64,000 nt of DNA from positions 46,894,002 through 46,958,001 of the forward strand of contig NC_133528.1 of the NCBI RefSeq assembly GCF_048544455.1, given 5' to 3'. Of the stretch, positions 39,587 through 51,800 are shown one piece after another. The position numbers and the translations under genes were made by a program. The notes beneath the pieces were generated by a model that was not told the origin of the DNA, did no database searches, and worked only from the letters and a program-made list of their open reading frames with translations. Positions within the stretch are counted from its first letter, which is position 1. Each line of letters opens with the position of its first letter. This DNA comes from Silene latifolia. Taxonomy: Eukaryota; Streptophyta; Magnoliopsida; Caryophyllales; Caryophyllaceae.

Positions 39587-39620
39587 TTTTTTAAATTCGA
39601 ATTAAACTTTCCAAATCCGA

Positions 39621-39695
39621 CTAATTCCGTCTCAAATCAAAGCATCTATCCTAATTCCGTCTCAAATAAAGGCATCTATCCTAATTCCGTCACAA
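39621..39695 (+). repeat. Three tandem units of about 30 bp
   Basis: Unit CTAATTCCGTCTCAAAT(C/A)AA followed by (A/G)GCATCTATC, repeated with minor changes; the third is truncated. Confidence 0.75.
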
Positions 39696-39975
39696 ATATA
39701 CAAACTAAGAAAATATTAAAAATAAAATTACTAAAGAATACATACCTTGTTGAATGTATGAATTTGATGACGGAAATGATGTGACTGAAGACGGCGTTTT
39801 CGTTGTTATGTGACACAGGTTTTTTTTTTCTTTCAACTTTTAGTGTGAAATGGTGATTTTTTGTGAAAATGTGAATATAGGGGGGGAGTGTGAGGGAGGG
39901 GTAGTTTTGGAAGTTCATTAATAATTGTCGACGATAATTAGTAATGTGTCGACGATGTTTGGTAGGTTGGCTCCC

Positions 39976-40321
39976 TAATTACTTTAGCCCTCTCCCTTTG
40001 TACTACATTTCGGCCCATTGACTCCTTAATAACCCGACTCAACATTTCCGAATTCGGCACCGTATCTTCACCCTCACAAAGCCCAACTGCTGAGCCGATA
40101 CCCTCAACTAAAAGCCTAGCATTAACAAATTGATCCGCTTCCATTGGCCAAGCCAAAATCATAACCCCGGCCATAATACTTTCTAGAGTCGAGTTCCACC
40201 CACAATGACTCACAAACCCACCAATGGCTTTGTGGTTTAGTATTTCCATCTGCGGAGCCCACACGTGCACTATCAAGGCCCGATCCGCAACCCTTTTCTC
40301 AAACCCATCAGGGACCATGTG
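39976..40321 (-). pseudogene. UDP-glycosyltransferase (UGT89-like) fragment
   Basis: Family 1 glycosyltransferases move a sugar from UDP-sugar to small plant metabolites in the cytosol. The fragment has the PSPG box: WAPQMEILNHKAIGGFVSHC, then GWNSTLESIMAGV and LAWPMEADQFVNARLLVE, including the HCGWNS core. A downstream CEGEDTVPNSEMLSRVIKES is close to UGT89 members as I remember them. It starts mid-protein where the G-element LTR has entered (target ATGTG at 40317-40321). The N-terminal half should lie beyond the far end of that element, outside this window. The C-terminal 20-30 residues are also missing: after RAKVIRE the sequence turns unrelated near 39976. Confidence 0.88.
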
Positions 40322-40351
40322 TGTAATACTACGGTTTTATGAGTCTTTGGG

Positions 40352-40499
40352 TACTCTATTGAGTGGGCCTTACTCTGTCGAGTAATTGTTTTTTGCGTTT
40401 TAAAATAGTTTCTGACCTGTTGGGTACTCGATCGAGTAGCCTTGGTACTCGATCGAGTAGGCGGCACTCGATCGAGTACGTCAGTTACTCGACCGAGTA
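40352..40499. promoter_or_regulatory. Array of six 14-bp palindromes upstream of the LTR TATA box
   Basis: Units start at 40352, 40371, 40425, 40446, 40465 and 40486. The best copies are perfect TACTCGATCGAGTA (40425, 40446). Spacings are 19, 54, 21, 19 and 21 bp, close to two helical turns. The array ends 52 bp before TATATAAA, the usual place for activator sites. Confidence 0.7.
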
Positions 40500-40550
40500 G
40501 CCGGTTTACGGGGGGATGATTTGTCGGGTTTTGTTAATAATGCGAATTAA

Positions 40551-40558
40551 TATATAAA
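40551..40558 (+). promoter_or_regulatory. TATA box of the G-element LTR
   Basis: TATATAAA in the left LTR part, followed after about 30 bp by a C/A-rich region that would be the transcription start. Confidence 0.65.
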
Positions 40559-40945
40559 CACTTCCGTCACTTTCATAATACACTTTTACAAACCTAATTA
40601 CTTTCAAAAGAGAAATCAATCTACGTACTTCGCATTCATCGCATTATTGACAAATCCCGGAGCTTGGAAGGTCGGAATTCATCTTTCTTTACATCTTTGT
40701 GATCCTTGCGTCGAGGGTAAGATCTACGTGATGTTTTTATAGTATTTTGTTTAAGTTGGTTAAACCCTAATTTGGGGATTTGGAGGTTTTGTTGTCTCTC
40801 TTGATTGGTAGTAATTGAATGATCATATGTTAGGAGGAGGATTCGTAGAAGAGGCCTTTTGATAACAGCTGTTGAGATCGTCTGGCTGTATTGCATTCCA
40901 GGTAGGGTTTCCCTACTCAGTATTAATCCCATAATGTGCTGGTGG

Positions 40946-43327
40946 TGTGGACCATGGAAAAACGCTCCACTCAAATGCTTTTTCAAAACATTTTTAATTT
41001 TAAAAGAGTCGCCACTAAATTTTTAAATGGAATTTAGAAACCAATTTTAGAGATTTGAATTCGTGTGACTTTACGTGTTAGGAAGTTAATTTAATTTCAT
41101 TAAAACAACACCCAACCCCGCCCGTTGCAATAACGGTCTCTACTAGGTGAAAGATGGCTATTTCGGAAAGATATCACATGCGTATGCAACCATTGAATTT
41201 AAATCCTATCATGCGAATTTCATTCTAAGTCGTTTAAAATGCATTTAACTTCGTCGAAGTGGTTTAGCATGTGAGGTTCATTGATTAAACTAGAAAAACA
41301 CATCCAAAGAGAGGGATAGGAAGGCTTACGCTTAGCATAAGATGTATTAACAAACATTAGTGGTTAGCTCATACATACAATATAAATTATAAATAATGTA
41401 AATTAAAATCTAAAGCATAAACTAATTAAACTAAGGACTAATCAACAAAGTCAAACAAGGAAGCAAATTAAAACACAAAACCTGGACAAACCCGTGCACT
41501 GCACGGATCTGAAATTTTCGAAATATGTCGGAATTGACCCGTGCACTGCGCGGGTTTTGAATTAATACATTGCTAATTACAAAATAAATACTAAATCAAT
41601 GCAATAAATTGCGAAAATCTACCTAAATTAAAATTATAAATTATAGGTCTGGAAAATCATAAAAAATCAATTTTTATATGGTTAAAAATAAATACACATA
41701 AATTAAATAAACTCGATTTATTAAATTGCCCTATTCCAACACGAGGATATGTAAATGAGACGGGGTGTACGACCGACCGATATGGCGGATTTCTTTCCTA
41801 TCTCAAGTCAACGTGGGTGCCGGAATGGTACTTTAACTCATACTCAAGCTATTCTAGTTTCGATATTAGTTAGACGATGTTAGACAATGGTTAGTAAATA
41901 AACAATAAAATAACGAAATAAAAAGGAGAGAAGGGAGTTTTAATGCACCCTCAACCTACATGTATCGTTGACACCGTCTTGGGTCTTAATCGATCGTAGA
42001 TTTTATCTCGAGGGGCCGTCGTCGACGAAGACAATTGAAATTGAATTTTGAAATCACGAAACAAACACGTTCAAAAGGCAGACTTGAGCAGCGATTTTCA
42101 ATCACTCACCACGACTTCGTTTCTCAACGATTTTTCAAACCGAAAGATGTTTTGGAAACTAAAAAGACTGAATTTTGTTAATATGGAAACAAACCAGAAG
42201 CTTTAATAGGATTTGTGTACGAGAATCAAGGCCAAAGACCACGACAGAAACTCGAAAACAAGATTTGTGTCCCTGTTTTCGAGCGGCTGTCACGGCTTTA
42301 GTTTAGGGTTTTTTTAGACGATTAATGGTTGTTATTTGCAGTATGTTGTGGGGAGAACTTAGAGGAATGAATGTATGGTGAAGGGGGGGCATTTATAAGG
42401 AGTTTCGAAGGGTAGAAGTAGGGCAACAAGCAGTCGGGCCTGTTTCGCATAGCTGTTGTCCATCAGCTAATTCGTGAGGTTTTTAGGGTTTGTATGGGGG
42501 TTTTCTTGGTGGTTTAGCTAAGGTAATATGGGTAGGATATTAGGGTATGGTGTAGGGTTAATGGGCACGGGTTTGGAAGCTGTTTGGAGCGGGTTTTGGG
42601 CTCGGGATTGAGCACGCAAAACAGGGGGGCTGCTTGTGTTGCGGGCTGTTTGTGGAGTATGTTTGGGACGGGAATTGGATGGGTTTTGTGGTGTTCTAGG
42701 TGCTGGGTTGTTGTGGGTAATGTGGAGCACGGGTTGGTGGTGATGGGTTGCGGGTTTGGACCAAGTTTGAGTCGGTTTAGAAGGGCTTTCGATGGGCTAT
42801 ACAAACACGGGTAAAGGAAGGAATTGGGCTGTGTTGGGGAGTGTTTAGGACGAGATTTGGGTGTGGATATGGGGGTTCGAACTGGGGTTGAATGGGTAGA
42901 GGTCTAGGTTGGTTAGTGTACTCGAGATTCGTGCCAACTCGTAAAGAAAACGGGCTCAAAAACCGAGCTAAAATCGAGCTCCAAAACGCGTGGTTGAAAC
43001 GAGTTTTAGATTTTCAAATTCGATTTTTCAAATCAATTAACACATTAAAATAAATGATTTTTCAAATCAAAAAATATATTTTATTTTCAATAAAATAAAT
43101 TTAAGAAAATAAATTCAAATTAAAATAATAAAATGAATTCACTTAAAAAAACTTTAATTTAAATATCATTTAAATTAATAAAATACTCCGTCGACAACGC
43201 TCATTCCACATCGTGAAACGAGCCCAAATAATGACAATGACAACTAAAGAATACATGTGTCCTATCATCATCGGGTGTTTGTCGGGTTTTCTATAAATTC
43301 CAATATCGACAGATATGGGTATCTACA
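40946..43327 (-). repeat. Tat-lineage LTR, copy A, solo LTR
   Basis: Starts TGTGGACCATGG and ends GGGTATCTACA on the plus strand, 2.38 kb. It is flanked on both sides by GGTGG (40941-40945 and 43328-43332), with G-LTR sequence on each side. This is exactly what a solo LTR left by intra-element recombination looks like. It matches copy B (56603-58906) closely but holds about 77 bp (41751-41827) that copy B lacks. ORFs at 42514-42814 and 42777-42959 are repeated in copy B and have no known domain. Confidence 0.9.
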
Positions 43328-43332
43328 GGTGG

Positions 43333-43922
43333 TGATTTGTGATTGTTGATTGTTATCATACGAGTATTGTGACGGTTGTCGGTTTTGATTGCTGTTTAGT
43401 AGTTGTGATTATTTGTATCTGTCTGTGTTCTTCGGGGTGCGTCCCTGGCTGAGTGGAGTCACTTGCGGGAGTGGCTTCACACCCATTATTCGCCTTCTGT
43501 GGAACCCGCCACAGAAGGGATGTGCACATTAATGGATTTGGGTTTATCGCTCGACGGAGATGAGCGGGGATTAGGTGGGAACGGCTGCGGTCCCCCACTG
43601 GCGGCGTGGAGTGACCTGTTGCGATGGGCACTCTGGCAGGGCTACACAGTTTAGTGTGTAGTCAGTATTGTGGAGTTGGTGATGGAGTTCGGAGTATATC
43701 TGTGACGATTGAGCTGTGTTGTTTGTTGTGTTGTTGGATTATATAAATTGTGTGATTAGTACTGACCCCGTTTATTGTTTTAAAAACTGTGGTGATCCAT
43801 TCGGGGATGGTGAGCAGTTATTGAGCAGGTATGATATGACGCATATGGGATATCTGGGATAAGTCATCACGTGGCAGTTAGAAGTCTTCCGCTGTATCAG
43901 ACGATATTTTATAGCTTTGATA
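43333..43922 (+). repeat. G-LTR middle part, first copy
   Basis: Continues the G-LTR after the solo Tat LTR. It is duplicated at 58911-59494. ORFs such as 43463-43654 and 59041-59238 are the same LTR sequence. Confidence 0.85.
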
Positions 43923-44874
43923 CACTACTACAGATACAGGCTATAACAACGGTTAAAAACCGTTGTTATATAAAAAAGCGGACGTTGTTAAAGCGTTCGT
44001 TGTAAAAGGTTTTAAAAACGGTTGGTTTTCTTAAGGAACCCGTTGTTAAAACTATTAACAACGGTTTTAAGTATCAAAACCCGTTGTGGAAAGTGTGACT
44101 CAATTTTGGTGGGAAAGTTATAACAACGGTTAATTTACAAGGAACCGTCGTTATAACTAAAGACAACGGGTTGTATCTACATAACCGTTGTTGTTTGTTT
44201 TTACAAAATAAAAAAAAATTAAATTAAATATTACTAGATGCATGCATAATTACGGGGCCCGTTATAATTCCAATGCATGCATTATTCGCCATCCCTGTAT
44301 CTTTGTGCATATGAATGGACAATATATGGAATGAGAAGGGTTTACATAAGATTTGAAGCAGGGAGATATGATGATTATGGCACAACTTCCTAAACATGCA
44401 TATATTATATTAATTAAAAAACAACTCAAAGGACACATTACTTAGTATAAATACATACATTATCTCAACCATCATTCCATTATCTGACTATCTTCAAACC
44501 CTAACTGCTAAAACAATCTCCAACCCCTAATTAATCTTTCAAACTAACAACTCCAAAGTTCATCAACAAAATGAATGATTAAATCCTTAAAACTCTTACT
44601 ATGACCGAGAACAACAACAGCTTCATCCGCCGGTTGCTCCACATCGAAGACAGTTTTAGGAGCTATCTTGTGGATGCTCAAGCCGCACTCAAGGACGCCA
44701 AAAGAAATGGCTTGACAGAGCAGCAGTTGTTGCGGCTATATGACGATATAGCAATGCGAACGAAACCTCCAAATAGCTAAGGAGGAGAGGAGGGATATCA
44801 TAGAAGAGAATAAGACTCTCTATGAAAATATAAGAATTGCATTTTTAGAAATGTAATTCTTTTTTTAATTTATG

Positions 44875-44943
<69 letters not shown>

Positions 44944-45695
44944 GTATATATATATATATTAATGAATTATTAATTAAGTTTATCATGCATTCCTCTCTAT
45001 CATCTTGCTTCTTCTTTGTTTTATTTTATTTAATTTGTTTTACGAGCTAATTAAGCGAATAATAACATAATAATGATCGATAAAAACCCATCATATATAC
45101 ATGCAAATGCAATAATTAAAAAAAGAAAACAATGACGATGAAAGACGATGAAACCAACAAAGGATTTGACGAGATTTACCGATAATTAGAGAAAGTAAGA
45201 GACGATGAAACCAACAAGTGACGGCGAGATGATAAAGCGACGATGAGAAAGAGAGAAAGAGACGATGAGAAAGAGAGAAAGAGACGATGAGAAAGTGTGT
45301 TTCCTGTGTTTGTGTTTGTGTTTGTGTTTGTCCGTGTTTGTGTTTGTGTTTGTGTTAGGTTATGTATGTGTTTTGTGGCATGTAGCGATCCGTGTTTGTG
45401 TGGTTTATAGTATGGAAAGTATTGACAACGGTTGTTAAACAACAACCGTTGTTAAATAAGTTTTAACAACGGTTGTAAATCAACAACCGTTGTCAAATAA
45501 GTTTTAAAAACGGGTTTAAAAATACCCGTTGTGATTACTTTTCACTAACTTTGCGCCAATTTTGCGCCAAATTATTAACAACGGTTGTGCAAATGTAACC
45601 TGTTGTTAAAACGTATAACAACGGTTATATAACCAAACCCGTTGTAATTAAGTTTAGTAAAAATCGCGCCATACATTCTACAACGTCTATTGTGA
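43923..45695 (+). mobile_element. CACTA element, copy A, right end truncated
   Basis: Starts CACTACTACAGATACAGGC, preceded by ATA (43920-43922). It is homologous to 59495-61257 and stops abruptly at 45695, 57 bp before the end of the complete copy. Subterminal repeats of AACAACGGTT type occur at both sides. The small ORF of this copy (from 44571) is closed by TAA at codon 4. An (AT)n tract lies at 44878-44959. Confidence 0.9.
44571..44856 (+). pseudogene. Small coiled-coil ORF of the CACTA element, copy A, broken
   Basis: Same reading as copy B at 60142-60433. ATG AAT GAT is followed by TAA (44580-44582) where copy B has TAC. A TATA box (TATAAATA, 44446-44453) precedes it by about 120 bp. 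The tail NLQIAKEERRDIIEENKTLY can still be read, in another frame. Confidence 0.65.
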
Positions 45696-46800
45696 CGGAA
45701 TCCGTTTCTGACGGAATCAAACCCGCGTCGTAGTTCGGCTCGATGGTCTGTAGCTTTCTGCTGCTTCAGCTCGGATGCCAATATCCCATTGTTCATGTGA
45801 GTAAAGACAAAACTTGCGCTTTGCTTATCAATTTTTTGCTCGCTAGAGAGAACGATTCACCGAAACCAGCGTTTGTTGGGGAAATGTCAATTCCGTAGCA
45901 TTCGTTGTTGATCTTTGTTATGAGGATGCCATCCTGTCTTTTTGTGGTGGTCTCGGAGCCGACGGCGACAGAGCCCCCAGTTGGAGCATATTCTGCAAAT
46001 TTAATCATAATATATAGCACGCGATTCACGTAGCGACATTTTGATACTTGAAATGGTCCTCGGCCGAATTTTGATGGGTCTCTGGAGCCGACGGCGACAG
46101 AGCCCCCAGTTGAAAGAAAAGGAAAATGGGTTATCGACCCACAGACATGAACATTGCTTAGAAAAGGTGGGTCATTGACCCGAACTTTGAATATCTCGAA
46201 AATGATTGGCCTCTTCGAGGCGAGAATTTATTTCGCTTTTTACGGATCCAAATGATTTTTTCGAATCAACACATAATTTTATTTTCAATAAAATTAATTG
46301 CGAAAAATTATTTCAAATTTCTGGAGTTAAATGATTTTTCAAATCAAAACACAATTTTATTTTCAATAAAATTAATCGCAGAAGTTTATTTCAAATTTCT
46401 GGAGTGAAAGCGATGGGTAGACACGACCTTTTGACAAAAAGACTCAGACTTTCTGACCCGTAACCAATGTGGGCGTAACCTAATAAAATCCGTAAGTGTG
46501 TACGGGATGTTAATTCAACATGGGACGCGCAGGGGATGAAATTGTAAATTAGTCACTTCGGTGCACGAACTATGACAAATTCCGCAAGAGAAATGAGCGA
46601 ACAAAACCCGGGACGGATGGGGCCCACTTGGCGCGCCACACAGGCCCTACACGGCCGAAATAGAGGAGGTATGAGACTTGCTTTCTTATTTCAAAAAGCT
46701 ACCAAACTTCCTAAAGCTAGTAGGCTTCCAAGTTTCCAAATTTCCTAGAAGATTTAGGTTTCCAAAACCTAAAGGAATTATACTTCCAAAATTCCTCATC
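45696..46800 (-). other. Truncated 3' internal region of the Tat element
   Basis: Joined directly to the truncated CACTA. It contains two copies of a 36-bp unit with ACTGGGGGCTCTGTCGCCGT on the minus strand (about 45951-45985 and 46080-46115). It also has a tandem pair of about 79-bp units (46250-46328 and 46329-46406) related to LTR sequence at 43040-43115. A minus-strand reading through 45710-45790 (ASELKQQKATDHRAELRRGF) looks protein-like but I cannot identify it. Confidence 0.55.
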
Positions 46801-46807
46801 TCTTTTC

Positions 46808-46816
46808 ATATATAAG
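46808..46816 (+). promoter_or_regulatory. TATA box of the antisense gene in the Tat element
   Basis: ATATATAAG, about 200 bp upstream of the antisense ORF, followed by a C/A-rich 5' untranslated stretch ending near CAATTTCTCAAAC. It faces against gag-pol. Confidence 0.6.
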
Positions 46817-47016
46817 GAAGGGCTAAGGGTTGAGATTTCCCACAATTTCTCAAACAGAAATCTCTCTGCTTAAAAGAATATCTTTCTTAGAAAAAAAACT
46901 AGTCATGAATTCCTTGTTTGGGACCATGAAGGGATGGGCGACGACGTAATTCGGGGTTTAGAAATCCAAAATCGAATGCGGCGGGAATTCAACAAATTAT
47001 TTTCCTGAGGCAAGTC

Positions 47017-48466
47017 ATGATTCAACCCGCATTTCTTAAAGAGTGCCTGAGAGTGTGGGATCCCGAGCATCATGTCTTTGCTTTTCCGGAGGGAGAAATC
47101 TGTCCCCTTCCTGAAGAATTTACCGTCTTAGGAGGATGGAGGACCACGCAAGAGCCTGTGGTTCCCGACTTTATGTCCAACTGGACCCGAAAATACCGCG
47201 AATATCTAAATTTGTCGCGTGATGAAGCCCGTACCATCGTCGATGGTGGAAAGGTGGACCTGCTTGCGCTAGTGCATAAATTCCGGCGTGCGAATAACCC
47301 AGATATACCGATCATTTATCGACGTCGCGCCTTTGGCCTCATTCTATTGCATCTTTATTGTTTCGAGGGGGCGATAGAAATTCCATCTTATCGCGGCCAA
47401 GCTAGACTAATCCGAGTCGTGGAGCAAATGGAGAATGGTGCTAATCCTGCATGGATTATACTAGCTGAGACTATTAAAAGCTTGGATGCACAAAAAGCCA
47501 ATCCGAATGCTGTATTCATGGGATCAACCCGTCTACTGCAAGTTTGTCTTTCTTCTCTTTTTTCCTCTTTTTCTCTTTTCTTCGTCTCTTTTTCCTTTTT
47601 TTTTTTCGTCTCTTTTTTCCTTTTTCTTTTTTTTTCGTCTCTTTTTTTTCGTCCTTTTTCTTGACCTGCCTTTTTCTGACTGTCTAACAGGTATGGCTCA
47701 GCGAGCGTCTTGGTTTGATTGATCCGCCGTTGAAACCAGAAGATTATCATGTCAGAAGTCTCACTAATCGGCGACGGCGCTTCGATTCGAGCAAGGATCC
47801 GACATCGGCGAAATATGCTTGATTAGCGGAACAGGGTCTCACATTCGCGGGTCCTTACCATGGCTTCATTTGAGCTCACTTACCGGGCTCGCAGCTACTG
47901 ATCATACACGGTATGTCACTTTGTTGGGCTTGGATCACCCTGTCTATTTTTACCCGGACCGAGTGCTTCGCCAATTCGGTCGTCAACAAATTGTCCCTGC
48001 GACGGAGGCTTCGCGAGGTCCTGCTTTTGTTATTTCTCAGGGTAGATGTCATACTTGGCTCCATGCGTGGCGCCGAAGGACCGTGTGGCGCATTCTCGAG
48101 CCACGCGAGTCTACTTGGGTTTCTCCTTCATATCTCAAATGGACTACCGAACCGGGCCTTAAAGCAAGGAAGAAACTACAGAAAGATGATGCCATTGATC
48201 GGGAGAAGCACGACAGGGGGTTAAAAAATCGACAATTCTTTACTGGGCCGATTCCGGGCCCGACTGAGACCGAGACTAGGCCTGACGAGAACCCTAGGGC
48301 TAAACCTGGTGCTCCTAGCGTGTGGGACCGAATGGGTACTACAAGAGGTGACATTCCGACACTTGCAGAGAGACTTGGCCCTCGACCAAGCGTAAAAGAG
48401 AGATTGGGCCCGCGAGAAGACAGCGTGGTCCCCCCGAAGAAACGGGCAAGAATGATGATGGGTTAG
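47017..48466 (+). pseudogene. Antisense extra ORF of the Tat element, plant mobile domain/DUF7745-like
   Basis: Exon 1 (47017-47541, 175 codons) reads FLKECLRVWDPEHHVFAFPE, then YRRRAFGLILLHLYCFEGA and VVEQMENGANPAWIILAETI. This resembles plant mobile domain / DUF7745 proteins that are linked to transposons. A pyrimidine-rich intron (47542-47690, GTTTGT...TAACAG) leads in frame into VWLSERLGLIDPP. A TGA at 47820 and a frame change follow. The other frame continues with LLGLDHPVYFYPDRVLRQFG, a typical motif of this group, to a stop at 48466. Extra ORFs of this kind, some antisense, are known from Tat elements. It runs toward gag-pol and shares no transcript with it. Confidence 0.7.
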
Positions 48467-48840
48467 ACATCGTCTCGTAGTGACGGGACACGCGACCCAA
48501 CTAAAGATAGGTGGTAGTTACGGCTCTATTATTTAGTATTACTATTATGCTTTTATTTGCTTTCCTGTTAGTTTGATTTGTAATGGGCGTCGCCCGGATT
48601 TATCAAAATAAAAGACACGTATTATTTATTAGAAATCCTCGGTTTACGCATTGAATATTTCATTTTTATTGTGGTTGTACCCTTTTCAAGGGTTGCCTAC
48701 GATATCGCTTTTCAAAGAATCAAACCGAGGTCGTAGTTCTCTCATAAAACATTTAAGGCAGTGGCAACAAATGCCAAACTTAAAACTTATTCAAATACAT
48801 CACAATTCAAGTGTTATTTCATAACTTTGAGAGTGAGGTC
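48467..48840. other. Convergent spacer between the antisense ORF and pol
   Basis: 374 bp with no ORF; holds the possible poly(A) signal and a CCCTTTTCAAGGGTTGCCTA motif at about 48680, common near the ends of Tat pol genes. Confidence 0.5.
48606..48612 (+). terminator. Possible poly(A) signal of the antisense gene
   Basis: AAAATAAAA about 140 bp after the stop at 48466, in T/A-rich sequence, between the convergent ends of the antisense ORF and pol. Confidence 0.45.
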
Positions 48841-51800
48841 TTAAGGATAGTACTTCTTCAACTGATCCAGATTCGTTGGATTCGAGAAATCATTTCCATC
48901 CAAATCATCAAACGTCGCGCCTCTGTGAGTATCTTCTTCACGAGATAAGGACCGCCCAATTAGGCTTAAACTTCCTTCTTGGATCGACCTGGTAATAGAG
49001 CCCTTACTGATTTGAGAACTAAATCGCCTTCATTAATTCCCCGGGCTTTACCTTCTTGTTAAAAGCCCGCTCTATCCTTTTTCGATAGAGTGAACATGAT
49101 ACAACGCATTCAAACGACGCTCATCGAGCAACACCAACGAATCATATCTGGCTTGGACCCAATCCGCTTCCGGGACTGGCTTTCGAGCAAGATGCGTAGG
49201 GAGGGTACTTCCAGTTCGACTGGTTGTACTGCTTCCATCCCGTAAACTAGATAGTACGGGGTTGCCCCTGTGGCTGTTCTGATGGATGTTCTATATCCCC
49301 ACAATGCGAAGGGTATCTTCTCCGGCCACTCCTTGTAATTGTCAGACATCTTTCTCAATATAGTAGCCACCGTTTTGTTAGCGGCCTCCCTTTGCTCCAT
49401 TTTGTCCGAGGTCGATATGGAGATGACTTATGATGCTTGATTCTATACTTTTCAAGTATAACGGTACTGTCTCGGCTTGAAAGTGAGTTCCATGATCAGC
49501 GATGAACTCGTGCGGCACTCCGTCGAACGAGATGATGTCATTTGAATAAACTTGGCTACTTGCTTCGCATTTAGCACTTTGTAAGACTTGGCCTCTACCC
49601 ATTTGGTAAAGTAATCAATAGCGACTAGGATATAACAATGCCCTCTGTTCCGGAAGGGTTTACTTTTCCGATGATGTCGATTCCCAGGTTGAGAAAGGCC
49701 AAGGTGACGTCATGGTGTATAGCATAGAAGGTGGTACATGTTGAATATTTGCAAATATTTGGCAATTGTGACAATGCCGGACATATCTGCGACAACCTGT
49801 TTCCATTGTTGTCCAATAGTATCCTAACCTCATGATCTTCCGAACTAGCATGTGGGAGTTCATATGCGGCCCACATTCCCGTCGTGGACTTCTTCCATGA
49901 CCTTTTCTGACGTTGTCTTGTCGACGCATCGCAACAGGACACCCTGTCTTTGTCTTCTTATACAATTTTCCATCGTTAGTTTTAACGAATTGGGCGGATA
50001 ACATTCGCAATGCACGCTTTCCACGTGTATCGAGGTCTGCAGGGTATTCTCCCGCTTCTTTGAATCTCACAATGGATGCATACCAAGGTTCGGCCGCTTT
50101 CCCGGCATCATCGGCGGCGTTTATATAAGCTGGTGAAGACCTTCGTTCGACACACAATGGCATGCTATCCATATGATCAGGGATGTTTATCAACGCTGCC
50201 GAGTTTTTGATGCGTCGCGAACGATTTTCCTCCCTTGGGAGGTATACGTATCGCACCTCTTCGAAGAGTTTTTCTAGCTCTTCTATCTTAGCCTGGTAGG
50301 GTGCCAGGTCGCTACTTTGATCTTCCATGACCCCGTCACTTGATTAATGACCAAGGAGGAATCCCCGTGTCTTTGTCAACTTCATGACTCCTAACTTGTT
50401 AGCGCTCGTAAACCAAGTAGGCATGCTTCGTATTCGCGGCGTTATTTTGTGGCGAAGTCCAATTTGATCGAAAGCGGTACGTGCTCTCCTCTCGGTGAAA
50501 TGATAAGGACACCTATTCCGAATCCCATCTTATTCGAAGCCCCATCAAAATATAGATCCCATACATCATCTTCGACATGGACAATATCCTCATCTGGGAA
50601 CGACCAAGTGTCAACAATGTTAGTTTCTTCGACTGGATTATCGGCCAGGAAATCGGCAACGACCTTTCCTTTTATCGCTTTCAGCGGCACATATTTGAGA
50701 TCGAATTCCGATAGCATGAGGGTCCATCTTGACATTCTGCCGTTTAGCACCGGCTTTTCAAACAAGTACTTGATGGGGTCCATTCGGGAATATATACTCA
50801 CTTCGTAGTGAGCATATAGTGACGTAGTTTCTTCGTTGCCCAGACTAAAGCTAGGCATGTCTTTTCTAATGATGTATACTTTGATTCATACTCCAAGAAC
50901 TTTTTACTAAGGTAGTAAATTGCTCTTTCTTCTTTGTCAACGGTTTGTGCCAGCATTGCTCCCATCGCGGTATTTGTAACTGTTAAATACAGTGATAGAG
51001 GCAAGCCGCCCTACAAAGCGGATCGAGGCGCGGAGAAGATAACACTTCCTTTATCTTATCAAACGCGGCTTGGCATTGGTCATCCCACATAATATGCTCC
51101 CCAACTTTCAATTTCTTAAAAATTGGTTCGCAGATCATAGTTAATTTTGAGACGAAACGGCTTATGTATTGCACTCGGCCTAAGAAACCTCGAATTTCTT
51201 TCTCGGTTTTAGGATGGGGCATTTCCATAATGGCTTTAATCTTTGATGGGTCGATTTCGATGCCACGGTGGCTAACGATATGACCCAAAAGCTTGCAGAG
51301 GTGCCGAACGCGCACTTCGTGGGTTTAATCTTATATTATACTTTCTCAACCTCTCGAAGAATTTTCGTAATGCCATCAAATGGTTATTACGTTCCTTCGA
51401 TTTTACGATCATGTCATCGACGTAGACCTCTACTTCCTTATGAATCATATCATGCAACAACGTCGTTCTTTGTTCTCTCGGTAAGTCGCGCTGCATTTAT
51501 TAATCCAAACGGCATCTTTGTGTAGCAATAAGTGCCCCATGGTGTTGTGAAAGCGAGTCTTGTGCATATCTTCCTCGGCCATTTTTATCTGGTTGTAACC
51601 GGCGTACCCATCCATAAAGGATAATAATGCATGGTTAGCGGTATTGTCAACCAAGATGTCAATGTGAGGTAACGGAAAGTCGTCCTTTGGACTAGCCTTA
51701 TTTAGATCACGAAAATCAACACAGACCCGAACCTTTCCGTCTTTCTTTGGGACCGGCACCACATTAGCTACCCAATCTGAGTATTCCGATACTTTGATGA

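Larger units (their letters stand above)
40322..40945 (+). repeat. G-element 5' LTR, left part (U3 promoter)
   Basis: Holds an array of six TACTCGATCGAGTA-type palindromes (40352-40499) and a TATA box at 40551-40558. It is cut by the Tat LTR, whose duplication GGTGG lies at 40941-40945. Confidence 0.85.

Noticed and set aside
39326..39594. Ser/Arg-rich ORFs on both strands
   Set aside because: They are readings of the 220-bp palindrome and mirror each other on the two strands; no domain.
40352..40499. CRISPR-like array
   Set aside because: Repeats are short palindromes with 5-8 bp between them, in plant DNA and inside an LTR promoter; no spacer structure or cas genes.
42514..42959. Pro/Asn-rich ORFs (also 58044-58537)
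   Set aside because: Lie inside the Tat LTR and recur in both LTR copies without any known domain.
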